44,918 nt of DNA, from positions 1-44,918 of the forward strand of contig JAHEXZ010000044.1 of NCBI GenBank assembly GCA_023251835.1, written 5' to 3'. The notes beneath the pieces are model-generated. The model did no database searches and was not told the DNA's origin. It saw only the letters and a list, made by a program, of their open reading frames with translations. The DNA is from Bacteroidota bacterium. Its GTDB lineage: Bacteria; Bacteroidota; Bacteroidia; 2-12-FULL-35-15. This document shows, one piece after another, positions 17,228-26,461 of this stretch. The position numbers and the translations under genes were made by a program. The first letter of the stretch is position 1. Each line of letters begins with the position of its first letter.

Positions 17228-18978
17228 CTCCTTTAAAGGTAGCCCGATTTGGCATATCATCCGTAGTTTCAATCATACAGGATATTCTTATTGAGCAGAT
17301 GCGTGAATTTTATTGCAAACAGTCGGGAGAAGAGTACATTCATATTCCTGAAGGGGATATAGATCACAGAGCAAAACGTATTACATCCTATCTTAACCTG
17401 CTTCAACGAATGGTAGACAAACAGGTGGAAAAAATAAAAAAAGAACCCTTCCGGGAAGGTAACGATATTGTAAAATATTTCAGGCTTCTTCCTAACGACT
17501 CACCTGTTAAACTGCTTTACAAAAAAATGACAGAAACAAGTGACAGCGATAAAGAATCGCTTCAAAATGAATTACGGAACAAAATCGCAGCAGGGACAAT
17601 TGATGTAAATATTATGACCAAATGCGATAATCCCAACTACTCAATAAACAATGAACTGCTGCCTGTTGAATATTCGGATGCAATGGCTGCCCTTAGGGGT
17701 TTTGCCAATAGTACGCTTGCATCATCTATTGTATTATCGGCCGGTTTGAATCCCCGTTTATTTACCTATATTGAAAGCTTCCAGGATTTTTTCCCGGATG
17801 TAAACGGATTTATTAAAAAGAAAATTATCCTGAAAGTAAGTGACTACCGTTCAGCGATTGTACAAGGCAAATTTTTTGCAAAAAAAGGATTGTGGGTTTC
17901 TGAATTCCGTATAGAATCAGGACTAAATTGCGGTGGACATGCTTTCCCAACTGAAGGGTATCTGCTTGGTCCTATATTAGAAGAATTTAAAAATAAAAAA
18001 CAGGAACTCATTGCCGAACTTCTTACAATGTGTAACAAAGCATTAAATGAAAAAAAATATACCCCTTTACCAAACACAACCGATATTCGTATCACCGTAC
18101 AAGGTGGAATAGGAACAACAAAAGAAGATGTATTTTTGAGAGAATATTATAAATTAAACGGAACAGGCTGGGGAAGCCCTTTCCTGCTTGTGCCTGAAGT
18201 TACCAATGTTGACGAACAAACATTACACCAGCTTGTAAATGCAAAAAAAGAAGATTATTTTTTAAGTCATGCTTCACCACTCGGAATCCCATTTAACAAT
18301 TTCAAAAAGAGTTCTGGCGAAGAACAACGGGTAAAGCGTGTAGAAAAAATGAGACCGGGAAGTCCATGCTATAAAAAATATCTTTCCTTTAATACTGAAT
18401 TTACCAGTAAGCCAATTTGTACTTCATCAAGAGAATACCAAAACCATAAACTGGCCGACTTGGTCAATCTTCATCTAACTAAGGAAGAATTTGCAAAAAG
18501 GTTTGAGGAGATAACTCAAAAAGATTGTTTGTGTGAAGGACTTTCTTCCTCTGTTCTGCTGAAAAACCATATCCCTGTTCCTCACCATTTAGAGGCCGTT
18601 ACAATTTGTCCGGGACCAAATCTTGCCTATTTTTCAAAGATCTTTTCGTTAGAAGAAATGGTGGATCATATCTATGGACGATTCAATGCACTCAACGCAC
18701 TAAATCGGTCACATATGTTTGTTAATGAGCTACAAATGTATATCGACTATCTTAAAGAAGAAGTAAAAAAGAACATAAACTCTCTTACAGAGAAACAGGT
18801 AAACTATTTTTCTTCCTTCAAATCTAACCTTTTACAAGGAATTGAATATTATAAACAACTTGTTCCTAAAATGGCGAATGAAACTGAAGAGTTTAAAAAC
18901 AAAATGAAAGAAGAGTTTGAGCTATTGAAGAATGTATTAGTTGATTTGTGTTTTTCCAAAGAAATTAAAACAGTTTAA
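17164..18978 (+). CDS. Uncharacterised 604-residue protein, possibly TIM-barrel oxidoreductase-like
   Basis: No family is recognised with certainty. There is no signal peptide, so it is probably cytosolic. Distinct segments: an N-terminal GLGYTIDTPLKVARFGISSV; SIVLSAGLNPRLFTY; SEFRIESGLNCGGHAFPTEG; GSPFLLVPEVTNVD; and a Cys-containing C-terminal part (KDCLCEGLSSS, TICPGPNLAYF). The SGLNCGGHA and GSPFLLVPE phrases are reminiscent of FMN-binding TIM barrels such as nitronate monooxygenase-like enzymes, but this is impression only. The ATG follows a duplicated leader. The gene is convergent with hemN (67 bp gap). A Lys/Glu-rich helical region closes the protein. Confidence 0.8.
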   Translation: MKNGSEHTFHIPVMGLGYTIDTPLKVARFGISSVVSIIQDILIEQMREFYCKQSGEEYIHIPEGDIDHRAKRITSYLNLLQRMVDKQVEKIKKEPFREGNDIVKYFRLLPNDSPVKLLYKKMTETSDSDKESLQNELRNKIAAGTIDVNIMTKCDNPNYSINNELLPVEYSDAMAALRGFANSTLASSIVLSAGLNPRLFTYIESFQDFFPDVNGFIKKKIILKVSDYRSAIVQGKFFAKKGLWVSEFRIESGLNCGGHAFPTEGYLLGPILEEFKNKKQELIAELLTMCNKALNEKKYTPLPNTTDIRITVQGGIGTTKEDVFLREYYKLNGTGWGSPFLLVPEVTNVDEQTLHQLVNAKKEDYFLSHASPLGIPFNNFKKSSGEEQRVKRVEKMRPGSPCYKKYLSFNTEFTSKPICTSSREYQNHKLADLVNLHLTKEEFAKRFEEITQKDCLCEGLSSSVLLKNHIPVPHHLEAVTICPGPNLAYFSKIFSLEEMVDHIYGRFNALNALNRSHMFVNELQMYIDYLKEEVKKNINSLTEKQVNYFSSFKSNLLQGIEYYKQLVPKMANETEEFKNKMKEEFELLKNVLVDLCFSKEIKTV

Positions 18979-19045
18979 TCCTTTGCACACATAAATAGAT
19001 AAGTTACCTTTTGAATTTTAACTTATTGCTTTTAACTTAACATAA

Positions 19046-20404
19046 TCATGCCGTTGTGCTGAAAATTTGTTTAGAAGGTGTATTTCTCCATAGTCGCGCA
19101 TCAAATGCCATACATATATTTCGCAAATAAGGTATGCCTCTTTTCTTTATTTTTATCTGATTAGGAAGTATTGTAATCAGATTATCATTCTCAAGTTCCT
19201 TTAAACGTTCCAAAGCATCGTATAATCCTTTACATTGCTCATATTCATTATTCCAACTGGTTTCAAACCTACACATAATATTGAGTATATGCCTCCTCAA
19301 TATTAAATCTTCTTCATTTAACAGATGGCCTTTGAAAACAGGAAACTTGTTTTTATCAATAAGTTCCTGGTAATCCTCTACTTTTTTAACATTTTGCATA
19401 TAACTATACCAGGTATCACTAATTGAAGAAACCCCAAGGCCTATCAATAGTTGAGTATAATTATGGGTATAACCCATAAAATTTCTATGTAATTTTCCGG
19501 AGAGTGATGCCTGGTATAAAGAATCTGTTTTTAAAGCAAAATGATCCATTCCTATTTCTTTATATCCGGCTTCTTTCAACATTTCCCTTCCTATCTCATA
19601 TAATTTCTGTTTCTCTATATCAATAGGTAAATCGGCCTCTGTAAATTTTCTTTGTCCGGGTTTTATCCATGGAACATGGGCATAGCTATAAAAAGCAATT
19701 CTATCTGGTCGTAATATATTTACTTTATTGATGGTACCGATAACACTCCCTCTTGTCTGAAGTGGCAATCCGTATATCAAATCAAAATTGATGGAAGTAT
19801 AACCAATGCGTCTTGCCATATTAACACTATTTTCAACCTGTTCGTATGTTTGAACCCTGTTAATAATAGTTTGCACCTTAGGATCAAAATCCTGTATACC
19901 AAAACTCACACGTCTGAATCCAGCTTCATACAAGGCTTCCAAATGGCTGCGTTCAGTATTTCCAGGATGTGCTTCAAAGCTAAATTCGGCATCATCACAT
20001 ACTATTGAATCTGACAGTATTCCATCCATTAACAGCTTCAGATTTTCAGAGCTAAAAAAAGTAGGTGTTCCACCTCCCAGATGAATTTCCTTGATTCTTG
20101 GTTTCTCAATAAAAACCTTCTTGTACATCATCCATTCTTTAAGAACAGCCTTTATATAAGGTGATTCCACACTGTGGTTCACCGTAATACGGGTATTACA
20201 GGCACAATAGGTACATAAACGCTCACAAAAGGGAAGATGTATATAAATACTGATTCCGTCTTTAAGGTTACTTTTATCAAAAGAAAATTTTACCGATTTC
20301 AACCATTGTTCAATCGTTGGTGGCTTTTCATCCCAATAAGGAACCGTTGGATAACTGGTGTAACGGGGTGTTGCAACATTATATTTCGTAATTAAACTTG
20401 CCAT
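19046..20404 (-). CDS. hemN: Oxygen-independent coproporphyrinogen III dehydrogenase
   Basis: A radical-SAM enzyme that decarboxylates coproporphyrinogen III to protoporphyrinogen IX without oxygen in heme synthesis. The cluster motif PFCERLCTYCAC has the CX3CX2CXC pattern of true HemN; HemW-type proteins lack the fourth Cys. Family signatures YNVATPRYTSYPTVPYW, GGGTPTFF, FEAHPGNT and YGLPLQT are all visible. The open frame allows an ATG at 20413, but I choose the ATG at 20404 (MASLITKYN) because family members begin with a short stretch before the KYN...PRYTSYP motif. About 450 residues is the usual length. Likely used under low oxygen. Confidence 0.95.
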   Translation of the reverse strand: MASLITKYNVATPRYTSYPTVPYWDEKPPTIEQWLKSVKFSFDKSNLKDGISIYIHLPFCERLCTYCACNTRITVNHSVESPYIKAVLKEWMMYKKVFIEKPRIKEIHLGGGTPTFFSSENLKLLMDGILSDSIVCDDAEFSFEAHPGNTERSHLEALYEAGFRRVSFGIQDFDPKVQTIINRVQTYEQVENSVNMARRIGYTSINFDLIYGLPLQTRGSVIGTINKVNILRPDRIAFYSYAHVPWIKPGQRKFTEADLPIDIEKQKLYEIGREMLKEAGYKEIGMDHFALKTDSLYQASLSGKLHRNFMGYTHNYTQLLIGLGVSSISDTWYSYMQNVKKVEDYQELIDKNKFPVFKGHLLNEEDLILRRHILNIMCRFETSWNNEYEQCKGLYDALERLKELENDNLITILPNQIKIKKRGIPYLRNICMAFDARLWRNTPSKQIFSTTA

Positions 20405-20441
20405 ACAAATCAAGCAATAGATAAAATAATTTTATTGAGCA

Positions 20442-20561
20442 TATACTGAATTTTACCGGGTTTGCGATTAGCAAAGCAGGTTAGAGTCAGTGATACTGAG
20501 CGAATGAGTTTGACGGTTGCTGAGCATAGCCGAAGCACGCAAACTTATTCAGCCGAAGTAC
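20442..20561 (+). repeat. TATACTGA-family repeat, long copy 4
   Basis: Starts TATACTGAATTTTACCGGGT, continues through AGCAAAGCAGGTTAGAGTCA into a second block ATACTGAGCGAATGAGTTTG, then CGGTTGCTGAGCATAGCCGA and AGCCGAAGTAC. It looks like two family units joined: the first resembles copy 1, the second resembles copy 5. Confidence 0.75.
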
Positions 20562-20633
20562 AACAAAATAAAAGCAATAATCAATTCTAAAAAATGATTT
20601 TAATCATTAAAACGAATGTCGTTTTCACCTTTT

Positions 20634-20704
20634 TATACTGAGCGAATGAGTTTGCCGGTTGTTGAGCGTAGCCGAAGCATGCAAACTCATTCAGTCGAAG
20701 TATA
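20634..20704 (+). repeat. TATACTGA-family repeat, copy 5
   Basis: A compact 71-bp copy from TATACTGAGCGAATGAGTTT to TTCAGTCGAAGTATA. The GAATGAGTTTGC and GCAAACTCATTC arms form a stem, and the middle GTTGAGCGTAGCCGAAGC resembles the ends again. It repeats the second half of copy 4 about 75 bp away. Confidence 0.8.
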
Positions 20705-20859
20705 CATCTTATACCAAATGTATTTACAAATTAGTCCTATTTATTGTAGTATAATGCAACCATTTTCATCTTTTTTGTTTCTTTTCTTGGAAAACTTATC
20801 TATTTTTTTTATCTTTCTTTTCTAAAATAAAGTTCACTTCACCAAAAACTATAATTAAA

Positions 20860-21243
20860 ATGATAATTACTTCTACTAAGAGAAATAACATCCTTGCCGG
20901 AATAGTCATCACCCTTCTTTCTGTTTTCTGTTGCACCGGCCAAGCGCAAAATGGCAATAAACAATATGTAACAGATAAAAAGTATATCAGAGTAGATATT
21001 GGTCATGGAGCTCTGCATTGCCCGTTTTTAAGCCCTAAATTAGAAGCTACACTTAAAGAAATTAAAGATATAGAAGATTTTTTTATTGACAGGAGGAGCA
21101 GTTACATAACCTTCGAACTTCCTTCCAATACCGAAATAACAGCCGAATCACTAAAAAAAATAGGTACAGACGTAGGGTATCCTGCTGCTGATGTTATTAT
21201 TTCGATAGATAATAAACCTATTGAAACGGCTATAAAAGAATAA
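20860..21243 (+). CDS. Secreted small protein with degenerate HMA-like fold
   Basis: 127 residues with a signal peptide (hydrophobic about 12-24, likely cut after QA before QNG). The mature part has the order of elements of a heavy-metal-associated (ferredoxin-like) domain: a strand, then HCPFLSPKLEATLKEI, a central pair of strands, then a second helix TAESLKKIGTDVGYPAADV and a final strand. In metal-binding HMA domains the motif is CxxC; here the second Cys is Leu (CPFL), so normal metal chelation is unlikely. A conserved-looking DIGHGALHC precedes it. It is followed after 62 bp by a giant PKD protein gene on the same strand. Fold assignment is inference from pattern. Confidence 0.72.
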   Translation: MIITSTKRNNILAGIVITLLSVFCCTGQAQNGNKQYVTDKKYIRVDIGHGALHCPFLSPKLEATLKEIKDIEDFFIDRRSSYITFELPSNTEITAESLKKIGTDVGYPAADVIISIDNKPIETAIKE

Positions 21244-21290
21244 TATACTGAATTTATAGCTGCAAAGGCAGCCGGTTCAGCCGAAGTATA
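21244..21290 (+). repeat. TATACTGA-family repeat, copy 6 (short hairpin)
   Basis: Runs from TATACTGA directly after the preceding TAA stop codon to GCCGAAGTATA, with a GCTGC-AAAG-GCAGC hairpin at 21259-21272. It may serve as a transcription end for the small gene before it. Confidence 0.7.
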
Positions 21291-21305
21291 AAAACCAGCT
21301 GGTGT

Positions 21306-24300
21306 ATGAAATACCAACAAAAAAATAATAGTTACGCTGCTTTATGGCTGCTGGTATTTTGGGTTGCTGGTAGTTATGTATATTCTCAAAATAGTGCCAC
21401 AAATAATATTCATTCAAAAACACCTTCCGGAAGACAAAAATTTATTACCAGCCCTTTTGAAAACAAGGTATTTATTGAAGAACAGGGACAGTTTAAAAAA
21501 ACAACTGAACAGTTTAACATAACGATTCCGGACACTATTTTATATGCCGTAAATAATGCAGAATTTAATGCTTACTTTACAAGAAAAGGCATCACTTTCC
21601 TGTTTTCTAAAATGGAAAAGCCGCATCGTGAAGAAAATGAAGAAAGAGAAGATGAAAAAGAGGAAAGACCTCTTATAAAATGGGAAGCACTAAATATGGA
21701 ATGGATCAATCCTCTTCCTTCCATGAAAATAACAGTCTTAAATAAGGTAAACGACTATTATACTTTCAGGGAATATGCTGATAACAAGCAATACGACCAT
21801 GTTTCAGCATATAAAAAACTTTATTATTCCAATATCTATGAAGGAGTTGATGCAGAGTTCGAATTGCCTGAACAGGGAGGTATTAAATATCAGTTTATTG
21901 TTCGTGCCGGCCATACAATTCCAGCTATTGCCTATAAAATAAGTAATACAAAAAATCTTTATATAGATACGGATGGAAACCTGCATATACAAGCTGAATT
22001 CAATGACCTTATTGACAAAGCCCCTATTGCTTCTACTAAAAGCACCATAGTACCTGTAAAATACAGTCTAAAAGAAAACATAATAGAGTTAAATTTTGAA
22101 ACGCAATCCCCGTTTTCAGAAGACCTCATAATTGATCCATGGATTATCAATCCTGCATTGCCGTCTCCAAATATTGCATGTGATATACAAGAGGATTCTG
22201 TTGGTAATATATATATAAACGGAGGTACCAGTGGTAGCGGTAGTTACCAGGTTCAGAAATATAACTCTACAGGGGTTTTGCAATGGTCGCACAATTATAG
22301 TTGCTCTTATTATGGTGACATTGCCGTTGCTAATTCGGGCAGTATTTATTATTCAGACGGAATCAGTGGCAAAGTAACAAAACTAAGCAGCACCGGTTCT
22401 GTAATTTATTCCATTACCGAAGGCTCTGAAAACTGGAGATTTAGTTTTAATAAATCTAAAACAATTCTTGCAATGGGCGGGAATTTTGGTGCGAGTAGTC
22501 TTACAAATATTGACACAACAAATGGCGCTTTTACAAATACAGTTAGCTACCCCTCCGATACATGGGCTATCGCAACGGATTGTAACGGAGATATCTATTC
22601 ATTACACCAGGGTGCTTCTCCTTGCATATTGCGTAAAACAGATGCTAATTTTAACCCGGTAAGTTCCCTTGTCACATCTCCTGATTTTTGTGTGACAGGA
22701 TATAGCAATGTACGCGCTTATGCCAGCGGATACAATGCTATTACTATAAGTGGCCCTTATTTGTATATATATGACGGGCTTCAACTGCGCAGGTTTCTTA
22801 AGAACACTCTTACTTTTGTCAACAGCGTTTCCGTGCCCAATGGCACTGCAAATAATTGTAGCGGTATTGCCTTTGACTATTGCGGAAACATTTACGTGGG
22901 AACCATGAGTACCATAGAAAAATATGATAATCTACTCAATCCTATTTCTTCCATTCCTGCTCCAAATATTGTTTATGATATTATACTTGCCGGCAATGGC
23001 GACCTTTTAGCCTGTGGAAAATCTTTTGTAGCTAATTTTGGCCCTACATGCCCTTATCCTCCACCACTTGTAGTTACTGCCACTTCAACTAATGTTTCCT
23101 GTAATCCCGGAACAGCAACTATTATAGCAACAGGTGGAACTCTTCCATACGCTTACTTATGGCAACCGGGCGGACAAACAACAGCTACTGCAACAGGTCT
23201 GACTCCCGGAACATATAGCTATAGAATAGACGATTCTTTTTGTCAATCACACGAGGATAGTGTAGTAGTAGTGCAAACATCACCGTTATCTCTTTCATTG
23301 GGGATAGTTAATAAAGAGAACTGCCTGAACAGTTTTGATGGTTCTGCTACAGTAAGCGCTTCCGGTGGTACCGGGCCTTATTCCTACTCCTGGAATACCA
23401 ATCCTGTTCAGAACACACAAACTGCAACAGGCCTGGGCGCAGGAGTTTACCTGGCTACAGTTACTGATGCTGATTCCTGTCAGGATACATTAAGTGTTGT
23501 TATCGTGAGGGAACCGGTTCCTGTTGCTAATTTTGGTAGCACCAAAGTTTGTAATGATTTCCCTACCATGTTTACTGACAGCTCTGTGGTTGCTGCCGGA
23601 ACCATCACCTCCTGGAGCTGGAATTTTGGAGATACCACGGCTATCAATACCAACCAAAATCCTTCACACATTTACACTTATCCTGGTACACATAATGCTA
23701 CCCTTATTATTAACACAAGCCTCGGTTGTGCCGATACTATTATCAAAACTGTTACCGTACATTATAATCCTGTTTCTGATTTTACCCATAATGATGTCTG
23801 CATGGGCGATACTATGTATTTTACAAGCACATCTTCGGTTGATAGTTCTGCTTCCATCGTCTCTTATATGTGGTTTTTTGGAGAAAGCAGCGCATCAAGT
23901 ACATTACAAAATACTTCTCATTTATATTCCTTCCCCGGCACCTACACCGTTACATTAATTGTTACGACCAACAATGGATGTAAAGACACCGTCACTAAAA
24001 ATGTTGTTGTACATCCACTACCGGTACCTCTATTTACCACCGCTAACGTGTGTTATGGGTATTATGCTTCGTTTAACGAAAGTTCATCCATCACTAATAC
24101 AGATACTATTCAATCCTGGAGATGGAATTTTGACGATGCGTCCCCTTTGCTCTATCAGCAGCAGGTTACGGGAGGTCACCTCTATACTGCCCCTGCAACT
24201 TATAACGTGCAGCTGCATCTCACCTCTACCTTCGGGTGTGCTGATTCTGTTACTCATCCTGTTATCATATATCCTAAGCCTGTAGCTGGTTTTACAGCTA

Positions 24301-26369
24301 TAAACAAATGTGATGGTACTGATGTCCCATTTACCGATAGCTCCACTACTGCTTCCGGAAGCACCATTAATGCCTGGAACTGGAATTTTGGGGATGGTTC
24401 ACCCGCTGGTTCCACTCAAAATCTTTCTCACCTCTATGCCAATGCTGGTAATTATTCTGCTACACTCATTGTTCAGAATAACTTTGCTTGTGCTGATACC
24501 ATTACTAAACCAATTACTGTTTATTTCAATCCTGTGGCTAATTTCAACGTTCAGGATGTGTGTTTTAAAGATTCTGTATTTTTTTATGATTCTTCCTATG
24601 TTGATGTTTCTGCATCTGTTGCTTCCTGGCTTTGGGTGTTTAATGACGGAAGTCCTACAAGCTCCCTGCAAAATCCCGTTCACTATTATTCCTCTTTTGA
24701 TACCTATGGTGTTACTTTATTAGCTACTACCAACCAGGGATGTTCTAATGCCGCTAACATCAATGTGAATGTGTTTGACCCGCCTGTAGCGGATTTTAAT
24801 ATTGCCAATATTTGTCTGGTTGATTCTGCTTTATTTAACAACACTTCTGATAATCCTTCTATGGGTACCATTGCTTCATGGACATGGAATTTTGGAGATG
24901 CAACACCTTTGAATACTACAGATTTAAATCCACTGCATCTGTATGCTGATACTGGTACTTATACCATTACTCTTATCAGTCGTTCTTCTAATTTGGCTTG
25001 TGCCGATACTGCTTCTGATTCTATTGTTGTTTTTCCTATGCCTGTAGCTGGTTTCACAGCTGCTGATGTTTGTCTGGGGCAAAATATGGGTTTCAATGAT
25101 TCTTCACTGGTGGCCAGTGGAACCGTTGATACTTGGAGCTGGGAGTTCGGGGATAATGGAGCGTTAAGCGCTTTGCAGAACCCGGTTCATCCATATGCTG
25201 CTTTTGATGGTTATACCGTTACTTTAATTGCCACCACCAATCATAACTGTAAGGATACTACAAGCAGCACTGTGGTTGTTCATCCTTTGCCGGATGCCAA
25301 CTTTACTTTCAATAATGTTTGTTTGGGAAATACTATGGTGTTGAATGATCTATCTCTTATACCGGCAAATATCAGCAATGATGTGATTAGCTTCTGGAAT
25401 TGGGACTTTGGAGACAATTCTGCTATGGTCAATTCTCAGAATACCACTCACCTGTATGCTGCTGTTGGTACTGATTCGGTGGAGCTAAAAGTGGTTTCCA
25501 GTTTTGGTTGTGCAGATTCCGTTACCAGAGCGGTTACTATTAACCCAAACCCCTCTGTTAGCTTTACTACCAGTGATACGGCTGGTTGTGAACCGCTGTG
25601 TATTGATTTCTCCAACTCTTCTATTATTGCATCCGGAAACAACAGCAGTTGGATTTGGAATTTTGGAGATGGCAATACTACTGCTAATAATACGCTTATT
25701 AATCATTGTTTTTTTAATGATTCTGTTTTTAATCCTAAGATCTATACTATTTCATTAACCGTTACTTCGGATAGCGGATGCGTTACTTCACTCACCAAAA
25801 CAAATCTTATTACTGTATTTCCTAAGCCCGATGCCGGTTTTAGTGTAATACCAACTTCTGCTTCCATTATTAATCCAGTGATTGCTATTACTGACCTTTC
25901 TACCGGAGCCAACTTCTGGTTCTGGAATTTCGGAGATGGTTCGGCTCCGCTCACTATTGATATTGATAGTTCCTCTATTCCTATACAACATACCTATGCT
26001 GATACCGGGACTTATACCATCACATTAATAACCACTACACAATATAACTGCATTGACACCGCTTTTCAAACCGTTTTCATTGAACCGGATATTGCTTTCT
26101 TTATTCCTACAGCTTTTTCACCTAATGACGATGGTGTAAACGATACATTTATTGGCAGAGGTATTTTTATCAACACTTTTGAAATGTCTATTTTCGACCG
26201 ATGGGGAAATCTTATTTACAGAACCGATGATATGAATAAACCCTGGAATGGTAAAGCTAATTATGGTAATGAACCTGCACAACCTGATGTTTATATTTAC
26301 TCAATTAAAATTACGGATTTAAAATTGAAAAAATATAATTATAAAGGCACAGTAACATTGATTAAATAG
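21306..26369 (+). CDS. Giant PKD/SprB-repeat surface protein with gliding-motility C-terminal domain
   Basis: 1687 residues. A signal peptide (about 10-26) is followed by a domain opening FENKVFIEEQGQF, typical of the N-terminal domain found on many Bacteroidota repeat proteins. A propeller-like region follows (GNIYINGGTSG, CNGDIYSLHQG). Next are two SprB-like repeats (ATGGTLPYAYLWQPGG, SASGGTGPYSYSWNTNP) and ten PKD domains, each with a WxWNFGD-type motif and a HxYxxxGTY-like strand. The C terminus, FIPTAFSPNDDGVNDTFIG then FDRWGNLIY and YKGTVTLIK, is the gliding-motility-associated type B T9SS sorting domain. It is likely exported and held at the cell surface as an adhesin. It is paralogous to the next gene, which has eight PKD units. 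Confidence 0.94.
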   Translation: MKYQQKNNSYAALWLLVFWVAGSYVYSQNSATNNIHSKTPSGRQKFITSPFENKVFIEEQGQFKKTTEQFNITIPDTILYAVNNAEFNAYFTRKGITFLFSKMEKPHREENEEREDEKEERPLIKWEALNMEWINPLPSMKITVLNKVNDYYTFREYADNKQYDHVSAYKKLYYSNIYEGVDAEFELPEQGGIKYQFIVRAGHTIPAIAYKISNTKNLYIDTDGNLHIQAEFNDLIDKAPIASTKSTIVPVKYSLKENIIELNFETQSPFSEDLIIDPWIINPALPSPNIACDIQEDSVGNIYINGGTSGSGSYQVQKYNSTGVLQWSHNYSCSYYGDIAVANSGSIYYSDGISGKVTKLSSTGSVIYSITEGSENWRFSFNKSKTILAMGGNFGASSLTNIDTTNGAFTNTVSYPSDTWAIATDCNGDIYSLHQGASPCILRKTDANFNPVSSLVTSPDFCVTGYSNVRAYASGYNAITISGPYLYIYDGLQLRRFLKNTLTFVNSVSVPNGTANNCSGIAFDYCGNIYVGTMSTIEKYDNLLNPISSIPAPNIVYDIILAGNGDLLACGKSFVANFGPTCPYPPPLVVTATSTNVSCNPGTATIIATGGTLPYAYLWQPGGQTTATATGLTPGTYSYRIDDSFCQSHEDSVVVVQTSPLSLSLGIVNKENCLNSFDGSATVSASGGTGPYSYSWNTNPVQNTQTATGLGAGVYLATVTDADSCQDTLSVVIVREPVPVANFGSTKVCNDFPTMFTDSSVVAAGTITSWSWNFGDTTAINTNQNPSHIYTYPGTHNATLIINTSLGCADTIIKTVTVHYNPVSDFTHNDVCMGDTMYFTSTSSVDSSASIVSYMWFFGESSASSTLQNTSHLYSFPGTYTVTLIVTTNNGCKDTVTKNVVVHPLPVPLFTTANVCYGYYASFNESSSITNTDTIQSWRWNFDDASPLLYQQQVTGGHLYTAPATYNVQLHLTSTFGCADSVTHPVIIYPKPVAGFTAINKCDGTDVPFTDSSTTASGSTINAWNWNFGDGSPAGSTQNLSHLYANAGNYSATLIVQNNFACADTITKPITVYFNPVANFNVQDVCFKDSVFFYDSSYVDVSASVASWLWVFNDGSPTSSLQNPVHYYSSFDTYGVTLLATTNQGCSNAANINVNVFDPPVADFNIANICLVDSALFNNTSDNPSMGTIASWTWNFGDATPLNTTDLNPLHLYADTGTYTITLISRSSNLACADTASDSIVVFPMPVAGFTAADVCLGQNMGFNDSSLVASGTVDTWSWEFGDNGALSALQNPVHPYAAFDGYTVTLIATTNHNCKDTTSSTVVVHPLPDANFTFNNVCLGNTMVLNDLSLIPANISNDVISFWNWDFGDNSAMVNSQNTTHLYAAVGTDSVELKVVSSFGCADSVTRAVTINPNPSVSFTTSDTAGCEPLCIDFSNSSIIASGNNSSWIWNFGDGNTTANNTLINHCFFNDSVFNPKIYTISLTVTSDSGCVTSLTKTNLITVFPKPDAGFSVIPTSASIINPVIAITDLSTGANFWFWNFGDGSAPLTIDIDSSSIPIQHTYADTGTYTITLITTTQYNCIDTAFQTVFIEPDIAFFIPTAFSPNDDGVNDTFIGRGIFINTFEMSIFDRWGNLIYRTDDMNKPWNGKANYGNEPAQPDVYIYSIKITDLKLKKYNYKGTVTLIK

Positions 26370-26405
26370 CTCCTGCTATTGCATTTGCAACCTTTTCCAT
26401 TATCC

Positions 26406-26436
26406 TTGCATCTTTCCTTAAAATTTGTTAAATTAG
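26406..26436 (+). promoter_or_regulatory. Possible Bacteroidota promoter before the second PKD gene
   Basis: TTG (26406-26408) is followed by 20 nt and TAAATTAG (26429-26436), one mismatch from TAnnTTTG. It lies 25 bp before the ATG at 26462 and just beyond the first PKD gene. Confidence 0.4.
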
Positions 26437-26461
26437 TGCTCTATCATTATTGTATCATTTA

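Larger units (their letters stand above)
20405..20859. other. Intergenic stretch dominated by TATACTGA-family repeats
   Basis: Between the divergent hemN and the small HMA-like gene. Two members of the repeat family fill 20442-20561 and 20634-20704. The rest is T-rich and shows no gene. A possible frame at 20616-20825 overlaps the second repeat and ends in poly-Phe, so I reject it. I could not place a convincing promoter for either flanking gene. Confidence 0.65.

Noticed and set aside
20616-20825. 69-residue frame between hemN and the HMA-like gene
   Set aside because: It overlaps a TATACTGA-family repeat and ends in poly-Phe/Leu sequence.
23524-24723. Chain of plus-strand frames of 108-144 residues inside the first PKD gene
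   Set aside because: They are Leu/Pro-rich shadows of the PKD coding frame produced by repeated codon patterns.
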